64,000 nt of DNA from Paenibacillus planticolens. Its GTDB lineage: Bacteria; Bacillota; Bacilli; Paenibacillales; NBRC-103111. Positions 56,508 to 64,000 of the stretch are shown one piece after another; the first letter of the stretch is position 1; each line of letters starts with the position of its first letter. The stretch spans positions 1 through 64,000 of the forward strand of contig NZ_WHNZ01000010.1 in assembly GCF_013141725.1 (NCBI RefSeq), written 5' to 3'. The notes under the pieces were generated by a model. The model ran no database searches. It was not told where the DNA came from and worked only from the letters and a program-made list of their open reading frames with translations. The position numbers and the translations under genes are program-made.

Positions 56508-56665
56508 TCACATTCATCTTGTAGTCAGCTGCAAGAAACCCCGCGGTTCGACGAAAACGTTCATACTTTTCTCCCTTTCTACACATCGATGTAGCCCAAT
56601 CTTAGTTTCAAGTCCTCACAAAAGGAACAACAAAAAATTAGATTTTCTCTAAAAAATAAGAAAAA
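56508..56665 (-). repeat. Regulator upstream region (copy 3)
   Basis: Homologous to 34366-34506 and 24711-24871 over about 150 bases. From 56666 to 57064 only scraps are seen: a possible plus-strand coding scrap near 56710-56785 of no known family, and bases resembling the 3' flank of the relic at 24944. Confidence 0.7.
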
Positions 56666-57064
56666 AAACCTCTGAGAGCCATAAATTATATCTTTCTCGT
56701 TCGTCTCCTGAGCAGGCATTCCAAATTTACCAAAAGGAGGATCAGTCAATCGATTTGGAAATCATTCGAACCGTTCACGTGTAAGGATCGTAAATCCCAA
56801 TATAAACAATACGCCGTCCACTGGAGTTGAAATTACCACCACAGAGCGCAAAAAACCTTGATTAACAAGGTTTCGTTGTAGGTATTTTCATGTCGTTAGA
56901 TTGCAGAAAAAAGATTCGTGTATTAAGCTGATTGGCAAATTGACCGCATGAATTTCAATGTTGAAATTGCTCAAAACACTCCTTAACCCCAGGTATGATT
57001 GCTTTTATGTCGAGGTTAGAGTTGAAGTTCGTAGCAGTATGTGATTTACATGTTTATATCTACT

Positions 57065-57166
57065 CTAACTACATTTCGATCCTGAGACTGGATGCAATGT
57101 CTTATCCCGAACAATAACTTGATCATAACTTGGCTCCAAGACACTCGGAACCTCATATAGGATTAG
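57065..57166 (-). pseudogene. Relic of the unknown C-terminal domain seen at 24944
   Basis: Reverse reading LYEVPSVLEPSYDQVIVRD matches LYEVPGVLEARFDQVIVHD at the end of the open frame at 24944-25480. The sequence beyond its stop also matches the other copy. The upstream part is lost at 57167. Confidence 0.7.
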
Positions 57167-57420
57167 TCCAAGCTGTCCAAGAGTGTTTTCAACTGAGGGG
57201 GGCAAGGAGCAATGCATTCAGAGTACTGACCAACCTCATCTTGGATTTAATTCGCTGCAAGTCGTTTTATCGACAAATGGGGAATAAAGGAAATTGGCTT
57301 AGGAAAGGGGTCACTTCAAAACCATAAAAGTTATGTGCTCCCCATAGCCCAAATTGTCACCTTGTGAAACGATAACCAAAATTCCAAAAAAATCCACACG
57401 ATAGCTGGTATTTAATCAAC

Positions 57421-58452
57421 TTATTTAGAGTTCATGTATTTACGCATATCAAACGCTACTGCCGCAACGATAATGATACCTTTGATGATCAACTGCCAGT
57501 AAGGGCTAATTCCGATAAACGTCAAACCGTAGTTGATTACGCTGAAAATTAATACCCCAGCAAGAACGCCTGGAACCGTCCCGATACCGCCTGATGTAGA
57601 TACGCCGCCGACTACGCAAGCTGCGATCGCATCAAGCTCGTACATGTTTCCGTAGTTATTCGTCGCACCGCCGGTTCTTGCCGCTTCCAGCACCCCAGCC
57701 AATCCGTACATAGCACCCGCGATGGAGTAAATGTAAATCAGGTAACGGTTAACGTTAATCCCTGAAACGACTGCTGCGTGAATGTTGCCGCCGATCGCGT
57801 ACATGTATTTACCAAGCTTAGTTTTGTTGAACACTATCCAGACGATAATCGCTACAGCAACAGCAATAATAACGATGTAAGGTAATGAATACGTGGCATC
57901 AGATCCGATAGAACCTGTTCCTAGTTTACTAAAGTCAGGTCTCAAGCCACCGATAGGCTGAGACTGATTCGGCTTCATGTCGAAGTATAAGGAGTTGGCA
58001 CCGTATACTGCAACCATCGTTCCTAGTGTTGCGATGAATGGTGGAACTTTCAATTTAGCAACGATAATCCCATTAATAAAACCTACCAAAAGGCCTGCTA
58101 GAATTGCAATGATAATTGGAACAAGCAGCGGTAAATGAAGTAGATCCGGGAAGAATCTGCGGCCGTAATCCTGCGTTTGCAGCATGGATGCCGAGATAAC
58201 AGCTGTCAAACCGACAATCCGTCCGGTCGAAAGGTCGGTACCTTCCGTGATCAAGATGAATGCAGCGCCCAAAGCAATAATGACACGTGTGGATGACTGC
58301 AGCAAAATATCACGTAGGATACTAACGGATAAAAAACGCGGATCATAAATTGCGATCCCAATAACGAGCACGACCAATACGATGTAGATTGCGTATTTGG
58401 TCACGAACCCACTAATGTCTCTAGATTTTAATGTTTCTGTTTTTGTACTCAT
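57421..58452 (-). CDS. mglC: Sugar ABC transporter permease, MglC type
   Basis: 343 aa from ATG 58452, preferred because a G-rich ribosome site (GGGGGG) lies about 10 nt upstream; ATG 58470 abuts the mglA stop. About ten membrane helices with the signatures EGTDLSTGRIVGLTAV, GTMVAVYGANSLYFD and ACVVGGVSTSGGIGTVPGVL are typical of the galactose/methyl-galactoside (RbsC/MglC) family. It is coupled to mglA directly upstream. The usual partner mglB is broken in this window, so transport needs another binding protein. The region 57167-57420 contains nothing clearly coding. Confidence 0.92.
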   Translation of the reverse strand: MSTKTETLKSRDISGFVTKYAIYIVLVVLVIGIAIYDPRFLSVSILRDILLQSSTRVIIALGAAFILITEGTDLSTGRIVGLTAVISASMLQTQDYGRRFFPDLLHLPLLVPIIIAILAGLLVGFINGIIVAKLKVPPFIATLGTMVAVYGANSLYFDMKPNQSQPIGGLRPDFSKLGTGSIGSDATYSLPYIVIIAVAVAIIVWIVFNKTKLGKYMYAIGGNIHAAVVSGINVNRYLIYIYSIAGAMYGLAGVLEAARTGGATNNYGNMYELDAIAACVVGGVSTSGGIGTVPGVLAGVLIFSVINYGLTFIGISPYWQLIIKGIIIVAAVAFDMRKYMNSK

Positions 58453-58470
58453 GGTTTCTTGGCCCCCCAT

Positions 58471-59988
58471 TTATGCCATATGCTGTGCAGCAAGGCGCAT
58501 GATCTCTTCTTCTGTTGCTTTATTTCCTTCTACGATCCCCGTAAGGCGTCCTTCACACATGACCATGATTCGATCTGACATCCCAATAAGCTCGGGCATT
58601 TCAGAAGAGATCATGATAATACTTTTTCCCTGCTTCGCAAGGCCAGCAATGATGGAATAAATCTCAAACTTCGCTCCTACATCAATTCCGCGCGTTGGCT
58701 CATCAAGCAGGAGCACGTCCGGCTCTGTAAGCAGCCATCTGGCCAAGAGCACCTTCTGTTGGTTACCGCCAGAAAGGTTTTTGATCAACGCATGCATGTT
58801 CGGTGTTTTCACGCGCAGCATCTCAATGCTTTTCTCTACCTCAACTCTTCGTTTCGCTTCATTGATGAACCCAAGCGGGTTCATGTATCGACCCAAGTTT
58901 GCGATGACCGTATTCTCAAGCACTGATAATACCGGGAAAATCCCTGTCACGCGGCGCTCTTCCGTGAGCAGCGCGATTTTATGCTTGATAGCGTCAATCG
59001 GCGATTTAAGCTTTACCTGCTTGCCATGGATCGAAATTTGACCGGATACTACTCCACGTAGTCCGAACAAAGCTTCCATTAGTTCCGTACGCTGAGCTCC
59101 AACCAGACCGCCTACACCAAGAATTTCTCCCTTGCGAAGGTCGAAAGAAACATTTTTAAAGGATCTTGGAACTACCGAAGTTAGTCCCTCAACACTCATT
59201 AATACACCGTTCGGTACATTGCTTCGTTCAGGGAAACGCTCTTTGAGATCACGTCCAACCATCTTCGAGATGATCATATCCGTTGTCAGCTCTGACGATG
59301 GCCACGTCCCAATTTTTATTCCATCACGCATAATCGTTACTTCATCCGAGATTTCAAGAATTTCTTCCATTTTATGTGAAATATAGATGATCGAGACGCC
59401 ACGACTCTTCAGATCGCGAATGATGCGAAATAGCTGTTCAACTTCATTCCCTGTTAATGACGAAGTCGGTTCATCCATAACAATGACTTTAGAATTGAAA
59501 GAAACGGCTTTGGCAATTTCAATGGACTGCACTTTCGATACCGACAAGGTACCAACGAGTGTGTCCGGTTTAATATCCATCTGGAGCTGCTCAAACAATT
59601 TTTCTGTATCTCTACGCATTTTCTTGTGATCCACTAGCTTCAAAGGTCCGATGCCTCTTTGCGGGAAGCGGCCCAACCAAATGTTCTCCATCACGTTACG
59701 ATGTGGAACCGGGTGCAGCTCCTGATGAATCATGGAAATGCCGTTTACTAACGCATCCTTGGAATTAAGGATGGACACGGTCTCGCCGTTCAGCTTGATC
59801 TCTCCGCCATCCGGCTTATAAATGCCGAATAAGCATTTCATCAATGTTGATTTCCCAGCCCCATTTTCTCCCATCAAAGCATGCACGCTTCCTGGGCGAA
59901 CCTTCAGGGTAACGTTATCCAGCGCCTTAACGCCGGGGAACTCTTTGGAGATTTGATTCATTTCCAGTAAATACTCATGTAATGTCAT
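58471..59988 (-). CDS. mglA: Sugar ABC transporter ATPase, MglA type (two ATPase domains)
   Basis: 505 aa; start ATG 59988 set by GGGGGAG 5 nt upstream, not the longer reading to 60036. Two tandem ABC domains: the first has a complete Walker A (GENGAGKSTLM) and Walker B (VIVMDEPTSSL); the second has a degenerate Walker A (GLVGAQRTEL) but LSGGNQQKV and LLDEPTRGID, as is normal for MglA/RbsA. It should energise galactose, glucose or a related monosaccharide import. It lies between the mglB relic and mglC. Confidence 0.94.
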   Translation of the reverse strand: MTLHEYLLEMNQISKEFPGVKALDNVTLKVRPGSVHALMGENGAGKSTLMKCLFGIYKPDGGEIKLNGETVSILNSKDALVNGISMIHQELHPVPHRNVMENIWLGRFPQRGIGPLKLVDHKKMRRDTEKLFEQLQMDIKPDTLVGTLSVSKVQSIEIAKAVSFNSKVIVMDEPTSSLTGNEVEQLFRIIRDLKSRGVSIIYISHKMEEILEISDEVTIMRDGIKIGTWPSSELTTDMIISKMVGRDLKERFPERSNVPNGVLMSVEGLTSVVPRSFKNVSFDLRKGEILGVGGLVGAQRTELMEALFGLRGVVSGQISIHGKQVKLKSPIDAIKHKIALLTEERRVTGIFPVLSVLENTVIANLGRYMNPLGFINEAKRRVEVEKSIEMLRVKTPNMHALIKNLSGGNQQKVLLARWLLTEPDVLLLDEPTRGIDVGAKFEIYSIIAGLAKQGKSIIMISSEMPELIGMSDRIMVMCEGRLTGIVEGNKATEEEIMRLAAQHMA

Positions 59989-60086
59989 GGTAACTCCCCC
60001 TACCAGCTCACGATAATCCCCACAGAGTGAAGCCATTGTTCTAAGCCTATTTCTCTATATCTTTGCACGGGTTTCCAAATAAGGAA

Positions 60087-60112
60087 GGCAAGAGCGGATA
60101 ACTGCTCTTGCC
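60087..60112 (-). terminator. Hairpin between mglB relic and mglA
   Basis: GGCAAGAGC/GCTCTTGCC with an 8-base loop, 15 bases beyond the relic's stop. In intact mglBAC operons such a hairpin lets the binding protein be made in excess; here it now lies ahead of mglA. Confidence 0.65.
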
Positions 60113-60126
60113 CGCTTCTATTCGGA

Positions 60127-60345
60127 TTACTTGTCTTTGAAGTAACCTTTTGCTTTCAAAGCTTCGATAGCGCCAAGAGCCATATCGTCGTTTTTCGCAA
60201 GAACAGCTGTTCCGGATTGCTCAGCTCTCGCGCCTACGCAGTAAACTTTATCCCATTTCTTCATGTCATCAGCAAGCGGCACACGGTACAAGAAGACAAC
60301 CGGCCCACGTTAGCTGTTTTCGCTTTATCGGTAAGCCCCCTCCCT
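60127..60345 (-). pseudogene. mglB: mglB relic (periplasmic-type sugar-binding protein)
   Basis: Reverse reading shows DKAKTANV, then after a one- or two-base frame disruption VVFLYRVPLADDMKKWDKVY and CVGARAEQSG. It is joined directly to AVLAKNDDMALGAIEALKAKGYFKDK and a stop. MglB proteins have the same blocks, but about 100 residues between SG and NDDMALGA are missing, as are the whole N-terminal lobe and the true C-terminus. The gene is dead. Upstream, 60346-60595 shows no gene or clear promoter. Confidence 0.88.
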
Positions 60346-60595
60346 AAAAGGTTGTTTTGTTCATTTGCATTTCTAAATATACGGCATGCGACTAAAGAAA
60401 CAAATGCAAAATCCTGATTTCTTTCTATTGAAATACACACCAAACTAAAAACGGCCTAAACAATTTTAAATGCAATAAAAACCGCAATCCACCGGCACTG
60501 ATATCGAGAATCAAAACAGGAGCTTGTCCTAAAATGGATATTCAATCTTTACGGAATTCCTCCAAACGCGTGCTGGCCTCAAGTAAACAATATAT

Positions 60596-60643
60596 AAAAA
60601 AGGTATATTCTCCTCGAAACATAAGGAAATATACCTTTTTTTT
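60596..60643 (-). terminator. Terminator after response regulator
   Basis: AAAAAAGGTATATT and AATATACCTTTTTT arms; T-rich on both strands. It lies 51 bases beyond the stop at 60694 and is homologous to the hairpin at 54132-54173. Confidence 0.85.
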
Positions 60644-60693
60644 AGTCTCAACTATTTACAGAACTTATTTCTGACTTCAATGAATTTCAATAA

Positions 60694-61521
60694 TTAACCA
60701 CTTTCATTCTTTTCTTCTCGCGGATTCCTAGCAACTTCCAGTTTACTGGGCTTCATAAAATTTGTCGGACTAGTTCCAGTATATTTTTTGAACACAATAC
60801 AAAAATACTTATAATCATTGAAGCCCGTCATACTTGCTATTTCATATATCCGGCATTTACCTGTGGCGAGCAGTTCTACAGCTATTTGAAGCCTGTATTT
60901 GTTAAGAATGTCCAAAAAAGTCTTGGAGGTAACCTCTTTCAACTTACGGCTCAAGTAGCTTGGACTTACTCCCAATCCATCGGCAATAGCTTCAATGGTC
61001 AGCTTTTTATGGTATTCACTTTTGATTTTCTTTATTGTCTCACTGACATAATAATTCTGATTATATTCACCAATAAGAAAGCCGTCCACATCCATTTGTT
61101 GTGTATCGCCTATCGTTTTCGTTATATTGTTAATGTCGTGATAAACCCTACCTTGCCTAATGTTCTTAATATTTCCAATAATTTCCGCAAGTTTTATTTC
61201 ATCCACAGGCTTTACCAAATATTCAAACACTTTCAATGAAATAGCCTGCTTTGCATATTCAAATTCCGTATAACTGGTCAGGATGATGCTATGAAACGCG
61301 TATATTCTCACAGCCTTCTCCAACATATCTATCCCATTCATAATAGGCATCCTAATATCTGTAATCACTAAATCGGGCCGGTGCTGCTGGATCAATTGGA
61401 GTCCTTTCTGTCCGTCATCCGTATCACCTACAACCGTACAATGCATGGACTGCCAATCAATGCCATGAACAAGCCCTTTTCTTATAATCTCCTCATCTTC
61501 AACGATAATCACCCTAAGCAT
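60694..61521 (-). CDS. YesN-type response regulator (intact homologue of the broken copy)
   Basis: 275 aa; ATG at 61521 with GGAGG 8 nt upstream. Receiver (1-125) with EDEE pocket, phospho-acceptor D55 in ITDIRMP and Lys-Pro (LVKPVDE) all intact. AraC double helix-turn-helix at about 165-262 (LGVSPSYLSRKLKEVT, then GFNDYKYFCIVFKKYTG). It is a close homologue of the frameshifted regulator at 19015-19789. Just upstream only about the last 12 codons of its kinase remain, so this regulator has no local kinase. The intact kinase at 19767-21506 is the obvious candidate partner. HptR-like control of a sugar-phosphate system is plausible. Confidence 0.92.
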   Translation of the reverse strand: MLRVIIVEDEEIIRKGLVHGIDWQSMHCTVVGDTDDGQKGLQLIQQHRPDLVITDIRMPIMNGIDMLEKAVRIYAFHSIILTSYTEFEYAKQAISLKVFEYLVKPVDEIKLAEIIGNIKNIRQGRVYHDINNITKTIGDTQQMDVDGFLIGEYNQNYYVSETIKKIKSEYHKKLTIEAIADGLGVSPSYLSRKLKEVTSKTFLDILNKYRLQIAVELLATGKCRIYEIASMTGFNDYKYFCIVFKKYTGTSPTNFMKPSKLEVARNPREEKNESG

Positions 61522-61525
61522 GCTC

Positions 61526-61723
61526 ACTACCTCCCCCTGCCAACCGGCAAAGTGACCCTTACGTTTGTATCGCATTAAATGTCAGCGCAAATAGTATTGC
61601 ATCACCATCCAGAAATGAAATGAGTTTATCATCCAGATGAAAATGCCCCAAACCATCCTGAGATTTATTCAAACATTCCGATACCATTATTTTTGCGAAT
61701 CTCCCATCATATGAATAGTCCGA
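61526..61723 (-). pseudogene. Kinase tail relic joined to a cohesin relic
   Basis: Bases 61526-61563 read NVRVTLPVGRGR, the counterpart of the kinase end NVRITMPVDRG at about 19805-19840. Directly upstream, 61559-61723 reads as part of a cohesin: SYDGRFAKIMVSE, then LDGDAILFALTFNAI, comparable to GYDPELLRF and NGDALLCTLVFDAI in the cohesin-SLH protein. The two pieces come from different genes and were joined by deletion. Confidence 0.6.
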
Positions 61724-61763
61724 TTATTGAATATTGATTTAAAGTTACAAAAACGGTACTCAA

Positions 61764-61791
61764 TAAAAACAGCCAAGCCTTGTTAAGCTTG
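61764..61791 (-). terminator. Terminator overlapping the stop of the AraC-type regulator
   Basis: CAAGC/GCTTG stem whose left arm includes the last codons (CAA GCT TAA) of the gene, followed on the minus strand by a T-run. Confidence 0.65.
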
Positions 61792-64000
61792 ACCATTCGT
61801 TATTTCTTTGTCATTGGTAGAGGTCGTTTGTTCCCGATACTGGCTCGGCGTCATTTGGGTAACCCGTTTGAACGCGGTGAAAAAAGTCGTTCTCGATTGA
61901 AAGCCCGATCGTTCCGCAATGTCGATAATAGGCATGTCCGACGTAACCAGCAATTCTTTTACCCGATCCACCCTTTTTTGCAAGATGAAATCCGACAAGG
62001 TGATTTGATACGTATCTTTGAAGATTTGGCGAATATAACCGCCTGAATATCCTAAATGCTCGGCTATCTCTTCAACAGTTAACATCGAGTCATGCAAGTG
62101 CAAGTCAACATAATCAGCGATTTCGGGAGCAAGCTCATTTTTCCGGCCGCCGGTCGTTTGAGCCTGTGCAAGGTCTATGATCTGGTCCATTTCCGTCAGC
62201 ATCCACTGCTTGATTTCCGTCAAAGAATCGAATTTCTCAAGAAATTGATTTCCTTCTTTAATATCATTTTCGTCCATGACTTTACTGAACGCTTTTACGA
62301 TTCGAAATAGCATAATATTTAAGTACACTTTGCATTCCGCATAGGGAAGTGTTTGAAGCTGTCCGAACAATCGCTCAACCACTTTATGCGTTCGATCTCT
62401 ATCGCCCGATTTAACCAAACCGATCACCTCTTGGATCAGGGATTCGTCCAACGTTACGATATGGCCTTTGACGAGCTGGTCGTAGTCCTCCTGCATGTAA
62501 ATTTTCGATTCTCCTGACAGAAAATTCATAAATGTCAAATCGTAAATTCTGTCATATACAGTTCTCAGATTCTCACGGATTGCTCCTTGTTCACCGATCG
62601 CCATGACGACTTGAATGCCCAGCCAGTTACCGATTTGCTTTGCTGCTTCATGCAACAAGCCGAGTATTGAATCTTTGGCAGTATCACAACCAAAAAGCAA
62701 TACCAGATGATCGCTTCCCAGATCGACGGGTTCGCACAAATATCCGCCATTCATGAAAATTTCTTGCGTGATGTTCCCGATCGAATACTTCAAAAGCTTT
62801 CGAGATCCATAATCATACTTTTCACAAAATAAGGAATAGCCTGTTAATCGGAACACAGCCAAATTCAAGTCTGTGTTGTTAGCGATTTCTGTCATATATG
62901 ATAATTCTGTCCGCATTGCATCGGAGATGGAGCCATGAAGGATCCAGTGCCTCAAATATTCGGCTTTTATAAGACCTTGATAATTTCTTCTTGAACTATT
63001 CATTTCCTCCAAGTTGTTCATCATGTAGTCAAGACCGCTTTTTATGATCGTAAACTCTTCGAATGGCGCTCGGTTGGCATACTGAAGACGCGTTCCGAAC
63101 AAATTTTGCAGCTGTTTGGCTAACACACTGAAACGCCCCATGCTGCGTTTGGAATTCCAAAATGCGCCGATAAAAAGAAGGATCAAGAGAATCAGGCAAG
63201 ATAAGAGGATTTTGCTCTGGAACCGGTCTACCCTGCCGCTAACGTCTTTCAACTTCACAATGGAGTACAGCTGCCAGTTCTCTGTTTGAATTTTTTTGTG
63301 ATGAATCAGGTAGACATTTCCTTTGATTTTTACCGTGAACTGTTCCGCAGATTCTTCGGCAATCCTGTTCATAGCGGCGTGATCGAACTCCGACGGCACG
63401 TCTCCCACCACGATGCTATGTTGCTCGTCCAAAATTGAGAACTCCGTGTTACCGTTGTTCCTGTTCTGCAGCAAGTATTTTTGCAGTAGCGATCGATCCA
63501 GCACCATTACAAGATATCCGCGGTTTTCCTTCAACTGGGCAGAAGGAATGACTAAGGCTAGCAATGACCGTCCGTCGTATTCGAACCTATGAAATGCCAG
63601 GAATGCAGGCCGATGCCTTATTGCGTTATTAATAAGCTCACGATCTTTGAACTCGGCCAGAGAATGAATTCCTTCAACCGAATCGAGCACATTGCCGGTC
63701 TCCATATTGACCAAATAAGTAGCGGAGATAAACGGTTGCAAGGACATGAAATTCATTAGCGAGCTCAAAGCTTCCTTTGCGATTAACGGATCTTCCGTTT
63801 CCGAATCTTCTTTTAGCCAAGAAGAAATATAGGGATCCTGACTCATAGTCAACCCGTAAGATTGCAAGTTATCCAACATGTAGTCGAAGCTTTGGCTCAG
63901 ACTATCCGTCTTCTCTGAAATGAAATCATTGATTTCCGTCAACGCTTGCTTGGAATATTGATTCGTCAAAAAATAGGAAAATGGAATAATAATTACGGTA
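61783..64000 (-). CDS. Membrane-bound AraC-type transcriptional regulator (N-terminus beyond right edge)
   Basis: About 739 codons are visible. The frame stays open through the window edge, and the residues before position 63969 (VIIIPFSYFL) look like the first membrane helix. A dCache-like extracytoplasmic sensor follows, a second helix lies near 63165-63230 (LLSCLILLILLFIGAFW), and the AraC double helix-turn-helix is at the C-terminus (LGYSGGYIRQIFKDTYQ, then GFQSRTTFFTAFKRVTQ). It is the same class as the protein at 51748-54102 but only distantly similar. Its target is probably beyond the right edge. Confidence 0.88.
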   Translation of the reverse strand, partial: TVIIIPFSYFLTNQYSKQALTEINDFISEKTDSLSQSFDYMLDNLQSYGLTMSQDPYISSWLKEDSETEDPLIAKEALSSLMNFMSLQPFISATYLVNMETGNVLDSVEGIHSLAEFKDRELINNAIRHRPAFLAFHRFEYDGRSLLALVIPSAQLKENRGYLVMVLDRSLLQKYLLQNRNNGNTEFSILDEQHSIVVGDVPSEFDHAAMNRIAEESAEQFTVKIKGNVYLIHHKKIQTENWQLYSIVKLKDVSGRVDRFQSKILLSCLILLILLFIGAFWNSKRSMGRFSVLAKQLQNLFGTRLQYANRAPFEEFTIIKSGLDYMMNNLEEMNSSRRNYQGLIKAEYLRHWILHGSISDAMRTELSYMTEIANNTDLNLAVFRLTGYSLFCEKYDYGSRKLLKYSIGNITQEIFMNGGYLCEPVDLGSDHLVLLFGCDTAKDSILGLLHEAAKQIGNWLGIQVVMAIGEQGAIRENLRTVYDRIYDLTFMNFLSGESKIYMQEDYDQLVKGHIVTLDESLIQEVIGLVKSGDRDRTHKVVERLFGQLQTLPYAECKVYLNIMLFRIVKAFSKVMDENDIKEGNQFLEKFDSLTEIKQWMLTEMDQIIDLAQAQTTGGRKNELAPEIADYVDLHLHDSMLTVEEIAEHLGYSGGYIRQIFKDTYQITLSDFILQKRVDRVKELLVTSDMPIIDIAERSGFQSRTTFFTAFKRVTQMTPSQYREQTTSTNDKEITNGQA

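Noticed and set aside
56710..56785. Short plus-strand coding-like stretch in the relic zone
   Set aside because: About 24 codons without start or family resemblance; too little to call.
57130..57327. 65-codon plus-strand open frame that looks faintly like a transposase tail
   Set aside because: The similarity is too weak to name a family, there are no visible inverted ends, and its left part overlaps a better-supported minus-strand relic.

Overview
The window looks like a chromosomal segment of a Paenibacillus-type, spore-former-lineage Firmicute. The reasons are YesM/YesN-type two-component systems, LplA/LplB/LplC-type sugar transport genes that carry no ATPase of their own, large AraC-type membrane regulators, SLH-anchored surface proteins, strong AGGAGG ribosome binding sites and a moderate, slightly AT-rich composition. 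It is a large, repeatedly duplicated glycan-utilisation island. No tRNA, rRNA, CRISPR array or intact transposase was seen.

Layout. 1-15 kb (minus strand): two tandem modules, each an LplA-type lipoprotein followed by a giant secreted GH29-like multidomain enzyme; the leftmost enzyme runs off the edge. 15.4-17.3 kb (plus): the lplB/lplC permeases, divergent from the second lipoprotein. 17.4-21.5 kb (minus): ATPase of a ferric/hexose-phosphate-type importer, a relic of its binding protein, a frameshifted response regulator and an intact YesM-type kinase. 21.6-24.6 kb: a compact HupE / DUF1980 / DUF318 membrane operon, probably metal related. 24.6-26.5 kb: a graveyard of cohesin-SLH, kinase and regulator fragments. 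26.6-33.2 kb: a non-catalytic cohesin/dockerin protein and a secreted GH92 enzyme. 33.6-34.4 kb: a response regulator. 34.7-39.8 kb: a giant metallophosphoesterase with cohesin and dockerin. 40.2-43.0 kb: fused permease and binding protein of the ferric/hexose-phosphate-type importer. 43.3-49.4 kb: a cohesin-SLH cell-surface anchor and a GH2 enzyme with cohesin and dockerin. 50-54 kb: a third LplA-type lipoprotein divergent from an AraC-type membrane regulator. 54.6-56.3 kb: a YesN-type regulator. 56.3-57.4 kb: relics. 57.4-60.3 kb: mglC and mglA with a broken mglB. 60.7-64 kb: an intact regulator next to kinase and cohesin relics, then a second AraC-type membrane regulator that leaves the window.

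How it may work. Four secreted proteins (GH29-like, GH2, metallophosphoesterase and a binding-only protein) end in the same cassette: cohesin, FIVAR helices, type-I dockerin. A separate small protein is signal peptide + cohesin + three SLH repeats, the layout of an anchoring scaffoldin. Together they look like a cellulosome-like, cell-wall-attached assembly aimed at complex glycans (GH29-like, GH92, GH2, phosphoesterase) rather than cellulose. Released sugars could be taken up by LplBC with three interchangeable lipoproteins, and phosphorylated sugars by the AfuABC/HptA-like importer.

The second main theme is duplication followed by reciprocal decay. The kinase, regulator, binding protein, permease and ATPase of the AfuABC/HptRSA-like system each survive in exactly one intact copy, scattered over three loci, each beside damaged copies of the other parts.
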